A program made the position numbers and the translations under genes. A DNA stretch of 64,000 bases from Fragilaria radians (Eukaryota; Bacillariophyta; Fragilariophyceae; Fragilariales; Fragilariaceae). The stretch covers positions 461,317-525,316 of the forward strand of contig CAAAJI010000007.1 in assembly GCA_900642245.1 (NCBI GenBank). The letters run 5' to 3'. Shown piece by piece: positions 23,926 to 35,862 of this stretch. Position 1 is the stretch's first letter; each line of letters opens with the position of its first letter. Below the pieces are notes generated by a model. That model was not told the DNA's origin. It did not search any database and worked only from the letters and a program-made list of their open reading frames with translations.

Positions 23926-24929
23926 ATGAATGAAATAGACTCCATAGATGAATTGGATGATATAGAGACTATAACTAGGAAGGAGATGGAGCCTTTGGAA
24001 CTGAGATCACCAGAGAATGTGTGCGATACTAGACACTCACACCCGGATGATGAAGAAGTATTCAGAGGGCACTCGTCAAAAAAGGAGTGAGTATTCACAG
24101 TTTCGAAATCCCATGTCTGTTGTCTTGTTTTTATTTTTAGCTAAACTTCGGAGTGATGTACAAAACTTTTAGATTCGCTGTTTCTGTGGCATGGGAAAAT
24201 GAAGTTTTAAACAACGGCCCGATTCATGACCATCATTATTATGTATGTTGCCTGGCGAAAAGAGTGGGGAATATGTTTATTATTATAGAGAAGCAAGATG
24301 GAAGCCCAATTTTAATAGCTGGACCATGCTGGCCATTTTGTATGGGCATAACTGTCCCGTTAATACTTGGAGTATCGTGTTCCATTTTCTATTTCGTTAT
24401 CTTGAATGAAAATGTTGGATTAGTGAGTCCGAATTCGAAATTTTTGAATTGTTTGACTTGTGCTTCTAACATCATTAGTAAATCCAGCCTCGATGGATTT
24501 CTTTCGTGTATATAGCAATCATGTTTAGCACCATGGTTTCGCTCTTTATGGTGGCCTGTAGAGACCCTGGCTTGATCGAACGGATTACAGATGAAGAGGC
24601 TGGCCGTGGGGGGTGGTATTGGAATGAACAAGTTGGAAGCTTTCGTCCTCCTAACGGACTATACTCTAAAGAATGTGGTGTAAGTTTTCATGAGAAAATA
24701 AATTCCTTCCTTACTTGGAAAACTGATACTTTCGCTCATAATTATCGTTTGTCACAAATCTCAGGTTGTTATCGATTCCTTTGATCACTTCTGTCCCTGG
24801 ACAGGAACTGGAATTGGACGCAAGAATATTGCGGCGTTTAGAGCATTCATTGCTTCGCTTAACTTTCTGTGTTACTTCAGTATTGGGCTTGTGGCATATG
24901 TGTTAATACACGGCATGGCCGACGAATAA
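23926..24929 (+). CDS. DHHC-type palmitoyltransferase-like protein with DHFC motif
   Basis: Four exons (23926-24086, 24173-24422, 24488-24679, 24765-24929) join in frame to 255 residues across introns of 86, 65 and 85 bp. The N-terminus is acidic (MNEIDSIDELDDIETITRKE). Then come LIAGPCWPFCMGI with a first membrane helix, a second helix (FVYIAIMFSTMVSLFMVA) followed by the DPG motif typical of the family (CRDPGL), and the reduced Cys-rich part YSKECGVVIDSFDHFCPWTG followed by a third helix. The motif is Asp-His-Phe-Cys. The acyl-accepting Cys is kept, the second His is Phe, and most zinc-binding Cys of the canonical domain are absent. A fourth helix, usual in the family, is missing. The likely site is an endomembrane. 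Exon 2 could alternatively start at another AG, but only 24173 keeps the frame. Activity is uncertain; yeast Akr1 works with DHYC. Confidence 0.72.
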
Positions 24930-27320
24930 TTGAACAGGCTTGTATGGAGAGTACTTGTTACTCTTTCATCCTTCAAAACAGCATCTACGAATTTTTAATC
25001 TAACTATGATTATAAATGATTGTGGGGCTCTACACTTGGATTATGACAAATTTATCGTATGTTCATTCCTTCTATAATCGATTTTAGACCGCTAAATGTT
25101 ATTTCACTTCTTGATATACAGTTAGTTGTACAATCGATTATTACTTTGTCTGCTAAACAACAGTGAGACAAAAGCAAAATCTCTTATGATACAGTAGCCA
25201 ATAGCGTATCCATCGATCAATACAAGGCAAAAGACTTCGGCAATTCGATTTTCTTCAAATTCTCAGCTTCAATTTGAATGCTTCCGCTGCGAGGTTTACT
25301 TTGCTGAGATTTTGCATGAATGACTTTGGAAGACTATATTAGGAAATTTGGAAGAACGACATGTTAGATTCAATCAAGAAAAGCCAAGGTTTGTAGTCGC
25401 TCTCATGTATATCATGATAAAAATTGGAAAAAAACCTTCGGAATAGTTGTTGTTGACGATGAAATCATGCTAGACCCTCCAGAAATCTCGAAAAGCAGTC
25501 TGCTTCATATGATTAGACACCTTTGGAAAACAATGGAATCTAGACATAGGTAACCACACGAACAAACTTGAATCGATCCAACTTCACAGCGAGACAGAAA
25601 CGTTCTGACGCGACTCAATCAGGAACTTACAGAAGGAGGCTTCGAAGGAACGATATGAGGGGACCCCATCATCATTTCATCCATGGGAGAAATGCGGCTG
25701 GTTTTATCAAATGCAAAGTCCATTTTGAAGTTGCGCAGGGATATTGTAAACTTTTGGTGTATTGTCTGAATCGTCGAATGGAGATTCGATTCTTCCTTCA
25801 ACAAATTCAGATAGTACGACTCCTACAGGATTAACGGAAATTTCCGACTGACTATTGTTACAACGTTGAGGAAGGTTACCCTAGCATCAGATTCCAATTC
25901 GTACTATTTACGATTTTGGAGAAGGTATAGCCCCATGAAATCGCTGTCGACGTCACACATGTTGTGAATCCAACTGTTGATTCTTGTTTTTTTTTCATGC
26001 ACTACACCAAATTGCTACTTAGCTGGCGTAACTTTGCATTCAAAGGTTACAAAGTCCTTGACAATGGTAATAAAAAATGCTTCTTATCCATAGCCATTGT
26101 AGACCACACGATTCAAAGTCGAAAAAAATGCCATGCGACTCTCGCGTACAGCATCAATTCCACAGTGAGCGAAAAAGGCCCCACAATAGCGTGCGAACTT
26201 TGAATGGTTGCATTTCAATAATTTTAAGACAACTGCGAGTTTATTGTGAAACAATCAAGTTTGACAGGTTTAAGACAAGCCTTGTTGAGTTGGGGGTTGC
26301 TGAGCTTAAAGACATACTCTATACCTGAAATGACATCATTTACTGACGTACAAATGGGGAATCCACGATCCTTATAGCAAAATCGGTAAATTAGTTAAGC
26401 AATGCAGAGATGTGTGGCAAAAGGCATTTGAATGTTTAAATAAAAAGCCTACATCATTCAATCATACTGCTACAGCTCACAAGAATGTTAATCAATGATC
26501 GTTTTGACACACTGGTGTAGTAAATGACAAATGTAAGAACACTGCCCATACTTAGTCATGTCAAGAACAAACTCACAGCAAAGAGAAAGGTGGGAACAAG
26601 CCTCTGGCACTACAAAAGCTGTAATTACAATTGAAATTCCATAGTTGAGAGAAATTCAAGCATTCTAATCCAGATACCATACAATCAAATAATCCAACAT
26701 TTCCACAATTATTAAAATGGAATTTTATAAGGATGAATTGAAATTACTGTAGTGAGATACAGATCTTGATATTTTTCTTGGGAAAGGCAAACTTTGGGAA
26801 GCCCCTGCAGAAATATATTCTTCTTCTCTTTCATTTGAGGTTCACTTGCACTGACACAAATCTCTGCTAAGGACTTAGGAGTTGATATATTACTCCAGTC
26901 CTTTGCTGAAATTGTGTTTGTATTCTAGGCAGTAATATAATTCATGAATTTTAGTAGAATATCTGCTCTGGGAGAAGATCTTGGAACGTAATCATATCAT
27001 ATGAACTAGATGTCTCAGTAAGGTCAACCGCAAGGAACACTTCAAGAAAGTTGTGTACATACCATGCTTTTTTTTCATTGTCTACCTATGTACACGATTC
27101 TCTCTCAGGAACGCATATATCATCCATTTTTCTTACGATAGGTTAACAGAGGTCATAACTTCCATGCCTAGCCTATTAAACAAGAGTATTTTAACCATTC
27201 ATCTCTAGCAATAAAAGTGCAAGCAATTTTCTAGATATCCTTATTGAGCACAAAAATCTAAGGCTAATTTATAGTCGGCAACCAGAATCGAAATGTGTGA
27301 AGGATTCATTGACGAAAGCA
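24930..27320. other. intergenic with unclassified broken coding-like pieces
   Basis: Between about 25380 and 26400 the plus strand shows short protein-like stretches in shifting frames, for example VVVDDEIMLDPPEISKSSLL near 25449-25508 and LVKQCRDVWQKAFECLNKKP near 26391-26450. I cannot place them in a family. They may be an old transposon or a dead gene. The rest has nothing I can support. Confidence 0.25.
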
Positions 27321-28550
27321 ATGCCCATTGTTTCGTTTGCATTGAGAAGTCACAAATCATCAGTGAATTCACTTGATTTTTGTCATAACTTGTTATTGAG
27401 TGGATCAGATGATTGCTCAGCAAGGATATGGGATCTTCGGACGTCGAAGACATCCATCGCAATCAAAGCTCCAGGGGAGGTAACCTCTGTTTCCTTCTGG
27501 ACAGGATCTTCCCATTTAGGGAACAAAATATCGGTATTGGATGATAAACAGGGATCCGATAATACACCTTGGGCAATGAACACGTCTGTGTAAGTTCCAG
27601 TTTTATTCGTTTTGAGATATCAACTTTTCATTCTTGTTGGTTTAAATCTGATGACTTCTTCATGATGAAACAATTGTCCATGCTTTCCTTGGATTAGCAT
27701 TATTGCTGTGGAAAGCTCAGTATATGAGTACGACTTGAGGTACGCAGAATCCCCAATTATCCAAAATTGTGCACGAGATTTCACTGAAGACCTGCAAATA
27801 GGTGATGAAGTGAACCAAGTTCATATCTCACAACACGGTCTATTGGCTGTTGCAGAAGACTCAGGAGCAGTCCGTATTTGGGATGGCACAAGGCGAACAC
27901 GAACATTAGAACCAGATTCTGAAACTCCGTTTCTTATGACGTCTTGTCGTTTTCGTTCGGGAGATCAGCTCGCATCGGGAGGAACCAATTGTGCAATTTA
28001 CTTATGGGATATTAGCCGCCCTCGAAGGCCACTTGATACTTGGATAGTCAAACAGAATGATGTCAATGCAAACCAGCTTTGCAATCCGCCCATGGTACAC
28101 ACTGTTGAATGGAGTCCAACAAAACGAATACTTGCAGCAGGTCTTGGAGATGGTTCTATTCAAATGCTGGGGGTAGTACGAAAGAAATGGGTACCGTTGG
28201 CGCGTTTGCGGGATGGCCATGGGGCCAGTGTGGCTAGTATTTGCTTCCCAAACTTCGGAAACAGTCCCAATACAGATCGGTTGTTAACATCTACTGGGAC
28301 AGATGGCGCCATAATTACCTGGGATTTGAAGCGGTCTGTTGGTGGAGACTCCGCCATGGATCCGAACCAAGTTATCTCGAGTGAGATTCTAAGAAATAAC
28401 TCACAATCAACTTCAGACCAGCAGCCTTCCATTTTGTTTGGAATACCCCATCTTCACAAAGCAAATTGTATTGTGAGCAATAATGCAAACACATTGTTCC
28501 TCGCTGATATAACCTCTGATATCACGGGATATAGTATTCCTCTATCGTAA
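27321..28550 (+). CDS. WD40-repeat protein, WDR53-like
   Basis: Two exons (27321-27589 and 27698-28550) join across a 108-bp GTAAGT...TAG intron (27590-27697) to give 373 residues, close to the usual WDR53 length of about 360. The first repeat reads LRSHKSSVNSLDF...LLLSGSDDCSARIWDLRTSK. Later repeats end in AEDSGAVRIWD, ASGGTNCAIYLWDI, LAAGLGDGSIQML and LLTSTGTDGAIITWDL. Together they form a single beta-propeller. Family members act as protein-interaction platforms, some as CUL4-DDB1 substrate adaptors; that role is inferred. The start at 27321 puts the first repeat at the N-terminus; an in-frame upstream extension lacks an ATG. The gene is convergent with the minus-strand gene at 28606, with 55 bp between the stop codons. 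Confidence 0.82.
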
Positions 28551-28605
28551 AATCAAAACTCCTACAAAGCAAACTATGTTTAATACTTTTCTTAATTCAT
28601 TTGCG

Positions 28606-29021
28606 TTACAGCATGGTAGAACTTCCAACAAATTCAGCCCCTGAGATCTGGAGATCAGCTTCCACTTCTACATCTTTATCCAGTTTTACCCTTTTCTTGC
28701 TCCCTTTGGTAGGCGTCTGGGATGACAAGTTTCCTTTTTTCCCTTTCCTCTTAAGTATGATGTCGTTGAGGCGTGAGGCTTCATCCCATGGTAACACACC
28801 ATAACTGACACACCTATAGAAACCAAGCAAATCATTCTTTGAGATCAATGTACTTCAAAAATAAATCGCTCCTTTCGTTCGCCTATTCTGACCACCTACC
28901 ATTCTTGTGCCATGGCACTATCAGGTCGTTGCCGATAAAGAGTTTCGTAGAAAACGCGATCACCAAAACCGGGTGTCGGAGTTGCAAACTTTTGACCAGG
29001 CTTGAGATCCGTCAATGCCAT
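28606..29021 (-). CDS. small conserved-looking protein, function unknown
   Basis: Two exons (29021-28900 and 28813-28606) join in phase 2 across an 86-bp GTAGGT...TAG intron to give 109 residues. The N-terminal half reads MALTDLKPGQKFATPTPGFG and then DRVFYETLYRQRPDSAMAQE, with the splice forming the Trp of QEWCVSYGVLPWDEA. The C-terminal half is Lys-rich (KRKGKKGN, KGSKKRVKLDKD), suggesting a nuclear or nucleic-acid-associated protein. I recall similar short proteins in other diatoms but no named function. The start is the ATG at the beginning of the conserved-looking block. A longer frame upstream to 29126 adds a hydrophobic stretch that looks non-coding. Confidence 0.7.
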
Positions 29022-30753
29022 GTTCCTTTGGAATAGCAACTCTAAAAGGAGGATTAAACGACTAAACACAAGCAATGAAGAAATCTCAACATCGAGACTC
29101 GTCGAAAATTTACTTCCGAATTCCAAATTCCTTTTTGAAAATCAAATCCTCTAGTCATTTCATTTTATTGGAATAATCTAGAAAGTGGAACACAGTTCAG
29201 GGTACAAGAATAAGAAGGAGGATGTCTATAAGTGATAAGGATGTAGAGTGTTTTTCATCTCATTGCAACAGGCACTCTTGATGCTTCTGATGGTTCCGAA
29301 TTTTGTGTTTTTCCGTTTGGGAATGAAGGATCTAACTGACATTTGGTTACGTAAAACTGCAAAATAGTGCTATACATCAAATGGGACAAGGACTTACAAG
29401 AGTAACTAAACCTGACGTTAGGAATATTCCAAAAAAGCTAAGGAGATTAATTGTGAGATTTCTTCAAAAATCAAAAATAGCGCCTGTTGCAAATCCATTC
29501 ACTGTTTGAAAACTTTGCCAAATAGGAAATCAAATATAGCAAGTCATGGAGGTAGATATGTAGGGCTTCTCAATACCTGTGTCTATAGCTTGAGCTCAGT
29601 CTCCAGTATGTTGTACAGTTCCAGAAGTGTTATATCACCTTTATGTGGCCACTTCATCCTAAGAATTAAATGATTTTTATCGCACATATAATCCTTTAAT
29701 GTAAAAGGGAATATCCAGCATCACTTTGTAAACTTTGAGCCTACTAGAAGAATGCAACAGACAAGATAATCCCAAAGGAAGAGCCCTGTTGCTCATAAAG
29801 CTTAAAAAAATCATAAGAATCAAGAACTTTTGATAGCTAAACAAAGAATGTATAGCACAAACGATTACCAGTAACATAGTTCCGACCTACTAAATCATGG
29901 AGAGGACGGACGTTAGCAAATTCAAACATTTGAACAAAAGACTTACCATGTTCCTCTATGTCAAAAAATTACTACAGTACTGTTTTGAGAAATATACAAA
30001 TACATGGGTAAAAACCATATTCAAAATTGTATTTCAACCTACTACAATTATTGTTTCCTCTTTTCAGTATACCGACAAATTATTTACTACAGTGCTATCT
30101 TGAAAATGTACAAGTTTGTAAGGTTGCACTTGGCATAGCAACAATTGCAGACATTTTAAAATAATACTGATCATGTACTTACGCAGGTTGGGTCATGCTT
30201 GTATAACATTTATCATAAGAACAAATCTATCAAATCTATTACAGCTTGCGAGCCAGATATCGACAAAAGCATGCATATCTAACATTCTAGTATCCTCAAT
30301 GGCTCATAAGAAGACGCTTATTACAGACTCCCCTGTGTCGTAATCAAGTTAAACTGCCTATGATACATGACGAAAAGGTAAGGCATCCAAGTTGTCAGGA
30401 AGGAGGAGGATGGACTCCTTCCTAAACATAGTCCACCACGTAAAGCAAAACAAGGGCAATCATTCGGGGAGGACCTATAATGTAAAGCGAGACATTCCGT
30501 AATTATTGTTAACTATCCTTATTGCAGGGAAGAAAATCAAGGTTAAATTTCACAACTGCTTTTGGAATGGAATTTGTGTTATGACCATGAAACCGGAGAG
30601 CAAGAGATCGTCATTGGAAGTAAGATTACCATGATACGAATACTAGATTAGGTTTTATCTGACACTTGATTTCTCAATAGACATGCGGTTATGTGTTGCA
30701 TATCCTTGTAATAACATTGATAATGCTCTTCAGTTTGTCGCACACTGTTACCG
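29022..30753. other. intergenic, no supported gene
   Basis: Short frames only (for example 29677-29877 minus and 29897-30103 plus), with no domain or paired repeat seen. Confidence 0.4.
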
Positions 30754-30903
30754 ATGAATTTTTTCAACCATAGTGAGTTAGTTTTGTGGTCACATACATC
30801 AGAATTCTTTCACTTCCTAAATTTTCTGAATCGTTACGAAAGTGAAATTAAAATCACAGTTCTCCATGATTGGTTTGCCTACATTTCCACATCGTTGCTT
30901 TGT

Positions 30904-31178
30904 ATGTTTGTAGCCGCTTTATTGCTTAGCGCAGCTGCAAACATAGTGATCACACCCAGCCCAAGTTCGATTGATACAATCTGGGATGAACATTCGAGGC
31001 CATGCGTCGCATCCATCGATACTCATCTTATGTAAGTTCGATTTTGGGCTCTAGAGATTCCATTTATTTCGACTCTCATTTTAGCTCTGCGAACTTTAGC
31101 GGTCCTCTTCCTGATATTTGTGATATTGACGTGGCAATCATCAATGATCTTTTCTCAACTTCGAACCTGAATGAATGA
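30904..31178 (+). CDS. candidate small secreted protein, two exons
   Basis: An open frame ending at 31031 in GTAAGT joins, after a 53-bp intron (31032-31084, ending TTTTAG), to a 94-base exon that stops at 31178. The in-frame ATG at 30904 gives MFVAALLLSAAANIVITP, a plausible signal peptide, followed by SPSSIDTIWDEHSRPCVAS and an end reading SGPLPDICDIDVAIINDLFS. That is about 73 residues. An earlier ATG at 30754 gives 123 residues but puts the hydrophobic stretch internally. The protein has two Cys, and no family is recognised. It may also be the last exons of a longer gene. It lies tail-to-tail with the bZIP gene. Confidence 0.42.
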
Positions 31179-31310
31179 TAGCTAAATTTTACTGTATAAT
31201 AAGCATGCTAAACATTTTATCACAAATCTCAACTTTTTACATTTAATACACTCAATTGTGAAAAAGTTTATTAAAGGAAGAAAGGCTTCCTGTCGAATCA
31301 AAACTAGTGC

Positions 31311-31832
31311 TTATTCATCACCATTTATACTCCCAATACCCTCACCACCACGTGCGAGTCTCTCCAGTTGTGATAATCGATCCGTGGCTTGAATAAATCT
31401 AGTTCTCCATTCATCACGTTCGATTTCTAGCTCGGTTATTCTATCTCGAATCCTTTGTCGGGATGCTGCAGCTGATTCTCGGTTTCTTACACGACGAGCT
31501 TCTCGTCTCCATGCGGCTAATTGCTCCTTACTCATTGGAATATCGGGATCATATCTTATTTGAGCCTTTTTATTCTCCACAGATGAGTCATTAGGGTCTT
31601 CATCCTCCTCGTCCTCATCGAGTTCATTGTTATCCAGAAGTTCATGAGGACTACCCTCATCACCTTCTACCTTGATCTTTGATGACTTTCGCTTCTTGGC
31701 TGGAATGCTTTCTTCTGATCCGTTAGCAGCGAGGGGCCCAATCTCTCCGTCTCGTTTATTCTCGGCCCGAAGGGATTGCATTATCTCCTTTCGTCGCTTA
31801 CGCGCTGCCGCGGGATCATTATTTTCTGTCAT
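31311..31832 (-). CDS. bZIP transcription factor
   Basis: The single exon encodes 173 residues. The basic region RREARRVRNRESAAASRQRI (109-128) has the family signature N-x7-R, with Asn117 and Arg125, and should bind DNA as a dimer in the nucleus. The zipper that follows is short. The heptad 'd' positions, counted from the first Leu, are Leu135, Trp142, Ala149 and Leu156, so it is weaker than usual. Upstream lie a Lys/Arg stretch (AKKRKSSKIK, 45-54) and an acidic segment (LDEDEEDEDPNDSS, 71-84) that could act in activation. The overall size and N-terminal AARKRRKEIMQSLRAENK are consistent with stramenopile bZIPs. The first ATG is used. Confidence 0.9.
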   Translation of the reverse strand: MTENNDPAAARKRRKEIMQSLRAENKRDGEIGPLAANGSEESIPAKKRKSSKIKVEGDEGSPHELLDNNELDEDEEDEDPNDSSVENKKAQIRYDPDIPMSKEQLAAWRREARRVRNRESAAASRQRIRDRITELEIERDEWRTRFIQATDRLSQLERLARGGEGIGSINGDE

Positions 31833-34197
31833 TCTGTAAGAACTGAAACTTCAGGAAAATTCTGTCATTCGAGGATAGGCAGAATTCAATTAAGAGATAT
31901 TGATATCCGTGATGTCTTTAGAACAAATACCTGAATCTTTCGATGAAATATTTGCTGTTGTATTCAACTCCTCTCCGACGCATTGAGAGGTTCCACGTTG
32001 AATGTGGCTCAAATCCCAAATTTCAAATCAAGATAGGGAACTAAATGTTTCAACAATCAGAGACTCCTCACAAAAATTCTAATCAATAGAGTTACGGGAT
32101 ACAAATTGAGTATATGCATGACAAAACCATGGAAGAAATAGATGTATCCATGAACGGAATTCTTCTATTCAATAATGTGAAACTAGGCTCTTGAGTCGTC
32201 AACAGATATGCAGGCATTGCATTTAGAAACAAACAAAGTATTCGGAAAGTTTATTTATGAAGCTTGCATTGTAATTGAATCGAATTTGTTTGAGTATCGA
32301 TTCCGATAATTTAATCATGAATGAAAGTGAGTTATGGGGCCGAAATTCAATTTGAAGAAAATTGTATAAGTATACTCTAAACAATTTGTGCATCAAAACA
32401 AAATTTTCGGATTTTCCATGTAGCTCCTAAAGATGCATAAGTATAGATCGACAACTCATTCGTAATATTTCAGTTTGACCCTCATGTTGAAAACACTTTC
32501 TACTACACTTTTTGTGTTTTCATACTTCCTTTGCTGGCAACTTGTGGTTCAAAATACTACTTCCTTAAAGATTAATATGATTAAAGATACTCAAATAGAT
32601 GTTTATTGTAAATAAGTCATCATGTAGTTGTGGATATCCTTTTGAGAAAGGTCATGAAATAAAAGCTATGTGCTCAGTTATTTATTTTTGTAAAAATGGG
32701 CGTATCAATGGTAAACTGAGATAAGAGATTGATTTATCCTTCTGAATTTATATTTATCTTCTCCAACTGCTTTGCTTATCTATTCAAATATCCATACTAA
32801 AATCTGATCTTGATGAAATCCAAGGAACATAGACTTGGGGTCCAAATTCGCATAGGATGTGTATGGTATATTTCTATGAAGGAAAAAGTTTGGATCTTCT
32901 TGCCATTCAATGTAATCCAGCAGCTTTGAAAAATTATTATGATTAAGGTATGAAAAATAACTAAGCTAGTTTTTCACTATTTTACCATAGAAAAAGTATA
33001 ACTCTATATATCTTGTAAGAAACGCAATCAAATTGGAGATGACAAGGAGAAAGGATAACTTTAATGAATTAAAACTTTTTGTAGGCTTGATCTTGATTCT
33101 TTCTTTATTGAGCTATGGACGTTTTAGTTAGGGATAACTGTTTTGCGTTTTTGAATCGGTGCTTCGCTAGTCAACTGCATTAGGAGAGTTGAATAAGGAT
33201 TAAGGATAGGGTTACAGTAAAGGCCTGATGGTAAGGATACTTTGGAAAGTGCATTGTCAAAGATTTTGAACTTTAAGTAGCGAATTCAAGTAATTTGACT
33301 GAGATTCTGTTGGATAGAGGTGAAATTAAGTTTTAGAATTGCTATAAGACAATCGTTACTAGAGCAGTATGAGTTCCAAGCATCTTCTGAAAATCAAATA
33401 CTAGCTGAGGCTTGAAGGGTGGCTTCAAATAATTATCCAAATTTTTGGACTGAAATAGGCATCACTTCCACTGTCTTGAAGCAAGGGAGCGTAGGCAAAA
33501 AAATACATTTAGATACTTCAATGAAATAAAAGAATTTCATTGCACACAATCGGACAATTCATACATGACGGAGTTAGCAGCTTTAACGGCTATACATCAC
33601 TATAGACTTGCCAAAAAACTTTTGTAGGCGTTTCATGTGTTTAAAATGTGGCGAAGCCAATAGTTTGAATAGGGATATCAAAACGAATTATCCCAGATAA
33701 ACTTTCTCCGTTGATTTCAGCTCTCTTAAATGAAATTGCAAGTAAACCATACGTCATTATTAACCTCACGATGTAACAATGAATCAGGCAATGAAATGTT
33801 GGAGAGTAGCAACGGGAAGTAACTTGGAATTTGGGCTGTTGTGGTCATTTTCACTGTACTGTCACTTTGAGTCAACGGTTACTAGATGATTGGGATGATA
33901 ACATTCGTGACATTAAGCTAATTGGCGAAATGCAAAAAGAGATTTTGAATCTTTCCTTTTTCATACCCTAATGAATTCTAAGTAGGAAACCTTTTACCCC
34001 TCTTGTACATTTCCAATTGACAATTATCTAGAGAAACTTTCATTTCACTTCGAAACTCATGCCTCTCAATGAGTATTAGAATAATGAAAGCATTATAATA
34101 TCTAATTCATTAAATCATCGTTTGAGATGAAGTGATTCCCAAGCATTCAAAAGCCAATTCTTCAGATTAATAAAATTTGAATAAACGACATGTCCTT
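31833..34197. other. intergenic, no supported gene
   Basis: About 2.4 kb of AT-rich DNA has no open frame longer than about 60 codons and no visible domain. The left end is the upstream region of the bZIP gene. Confidence 0.45.
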
Positions 34198-34692
34198 TTA
34201 CTTGGGTGTGCATTTCGGCGGGACGACAGGGCAAAATTTCCATTCGAATACCATGGGTAAGGTAGTTCCCACACGAGTACGAGTTGCTTTACCTCTAATG
34301 CCCACATAGCAACCTCTCCCGCCGGTTATATTGGCTTTACCAGTTTTGTTGTCCAAGTTAATCCGAATTTGATCCTTTCCCGCAAAAAAGTCAAATTTCA
34401 TAGGACCCTTGTTGGTACTGATAGGCAGATTTCCAGAAAATCGTCCTTCTGCAGGGTTTGATACAATGTTTCCCGTCTGCGCTTCTGTTAGCGAGTAGTA
34501 AAGAGGGAAGCTATAACACAAAGTACCCGCTGGACGGGGCTTGTTACAATTAAACTTCGAACACTCTGGGGAAGAATTATCGGGACAATACGCCTCAGCA
34601 CGAGTCCAATGTGTAAAGCAATCTTGAGCTTGCGATGAAGAGATGAGCATTGCGATAAGTGCAGCAAACCATAGAGAACTGCCTTGAATCAT
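34198..34692 (-). CDS. secreted Cys-containing protein, possibly beta-barrel (dirigent-like)
   Basis: The protein has 164 residues. Residues 1-22 (MIQGSSLWFAALIAMLISSS plus QA) are a typical signal peptide, with cleavage probably after QA. The mature N-terminus carries paired Cys (25, 36, 44, 49, 59) and three N-glycosylation sequons (NSS, NKT, NIT). The second half alternates hydrophobic and polar residues as in a beta-barrel, with FSGNLPIS, KANITGGRGCYVGIRGKATR and a final VFEWKFCP. The GGRGCYVGIRG block vaguely recalls the G-x-G-x-F/Y-x-G pattern of dirigent or allene-oxide-cyclase-like barrels, but this is only a suggestion. The protein is expected outside the cell or in the secretory pathway. 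Confidence 0.72.
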   Translation of the reverse strand: MIQGSSLWFAALIAMLISSSQAQDCFTHWTRAEAYCPDNSSPECSKFNCNKPRPAGTLCYSFPLYYSLTEAQTGNIVSNPAEGRFSGNLPISTNKGPMKFDFFAGKDQIRINLDNKTGKANITGGRGCYVGIRGKATRTRVGTTLPMVFEWKFCPVVPPKCTPK

Positions 34693-35862
34693 TTTTGGTG
34701 AAGGATTTGTGAAATCAATTGATTATAGACCGGACGGAGAGTTATCTGGAGAGAAAAAAACGATAAACGGGAATGAGGAGTTGCTTCCCTTTCCTATTTG
34801 TAGACACAATTAACTGTCTCACCAAAAATTAATCCCATGAAAAATTAAGGAATGGAGTCCCTCGGAGTTCGTACAGAAACATGCATCGAGCTCCGCTCGA
34901 CAGCGAGTCACATGGCTAGGTACAAAGCGTAAAAAGAACTTTGGCTTCTTAGATGACTGTCGGATAAAAATGACTTTTTTGCCACAAAGATTCGATAAGA
35001 TGAGTTAACGGCATTATCATTAACCACTAATCTACCGGTAGTTTTCCCCAAAGCAATATCAATTGCATACCAATTGATCCTGTAATTAAGTCAATGAAAT
35101 GGCCTTATCATCTTCAGAGAAGATATATTACTGAATGGTAAGTAGTTGTATCATAACATTTAAAAAACAAAATATTGGCACTCACTTTTATTGTTCTGCA
35201 AATTTCAAGGATTTATTCTTTTCCATCATCAAGCAAAAAACTTTGTTCCAGGCTTGACAAGTATTGATTTTTTTTATTCTACTTGAGAAAAAGGGTTGGT
35301 ATTGATGTTGAACTATATGTTTGCATGTTTGGCATTATGTGGTTATCAGGAATCTTGGCACTTAACTCATTCAATCTTGCCTTAAATATCAAATCTTGGT
35401 GATCCATGAGTCTAGATCTTCACCGGCATACAGACAATCCATCTCTTGATCCTCCAACTTCTGTAAGCCTTTCATTGTGCTCTGTGTCAAGAAGACAAAA
35501 TGAGACATTATCACCTAATTTAGATGACTTATATAATTGGATTCAATTCTTGTAAAGAATAACAGGGTGAGTTTGTAACTTTGTCAACATTGCTATATTT
35601 GTCCTGGAGAAGAACTAACACACTTTCCGCTTACGAGTGAAAATTGATTATCTTCAAATTTATCTGATCAAATACTACTTATTGTCATCCAATTATATCA
35701 GGGGAATAAAACGGGCACAAAACTGCTGCTTTACATAGATATCCCTAAATTCACGTTTCTAATGGATCTTTGCAAAGTATCATTCACGTGCAAGTCTTCC
35801 GAACTTTAGAGCCTGTAGTTCATTCATGATCCGGAAATGTCGACAGTCACCACAGGATAATA
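34693..35862. other. intergenic, no supported gene
   Basis: Upstream region of the secreted protein gene; only AT-rich sequence without a domain. Confidence 0.4.
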
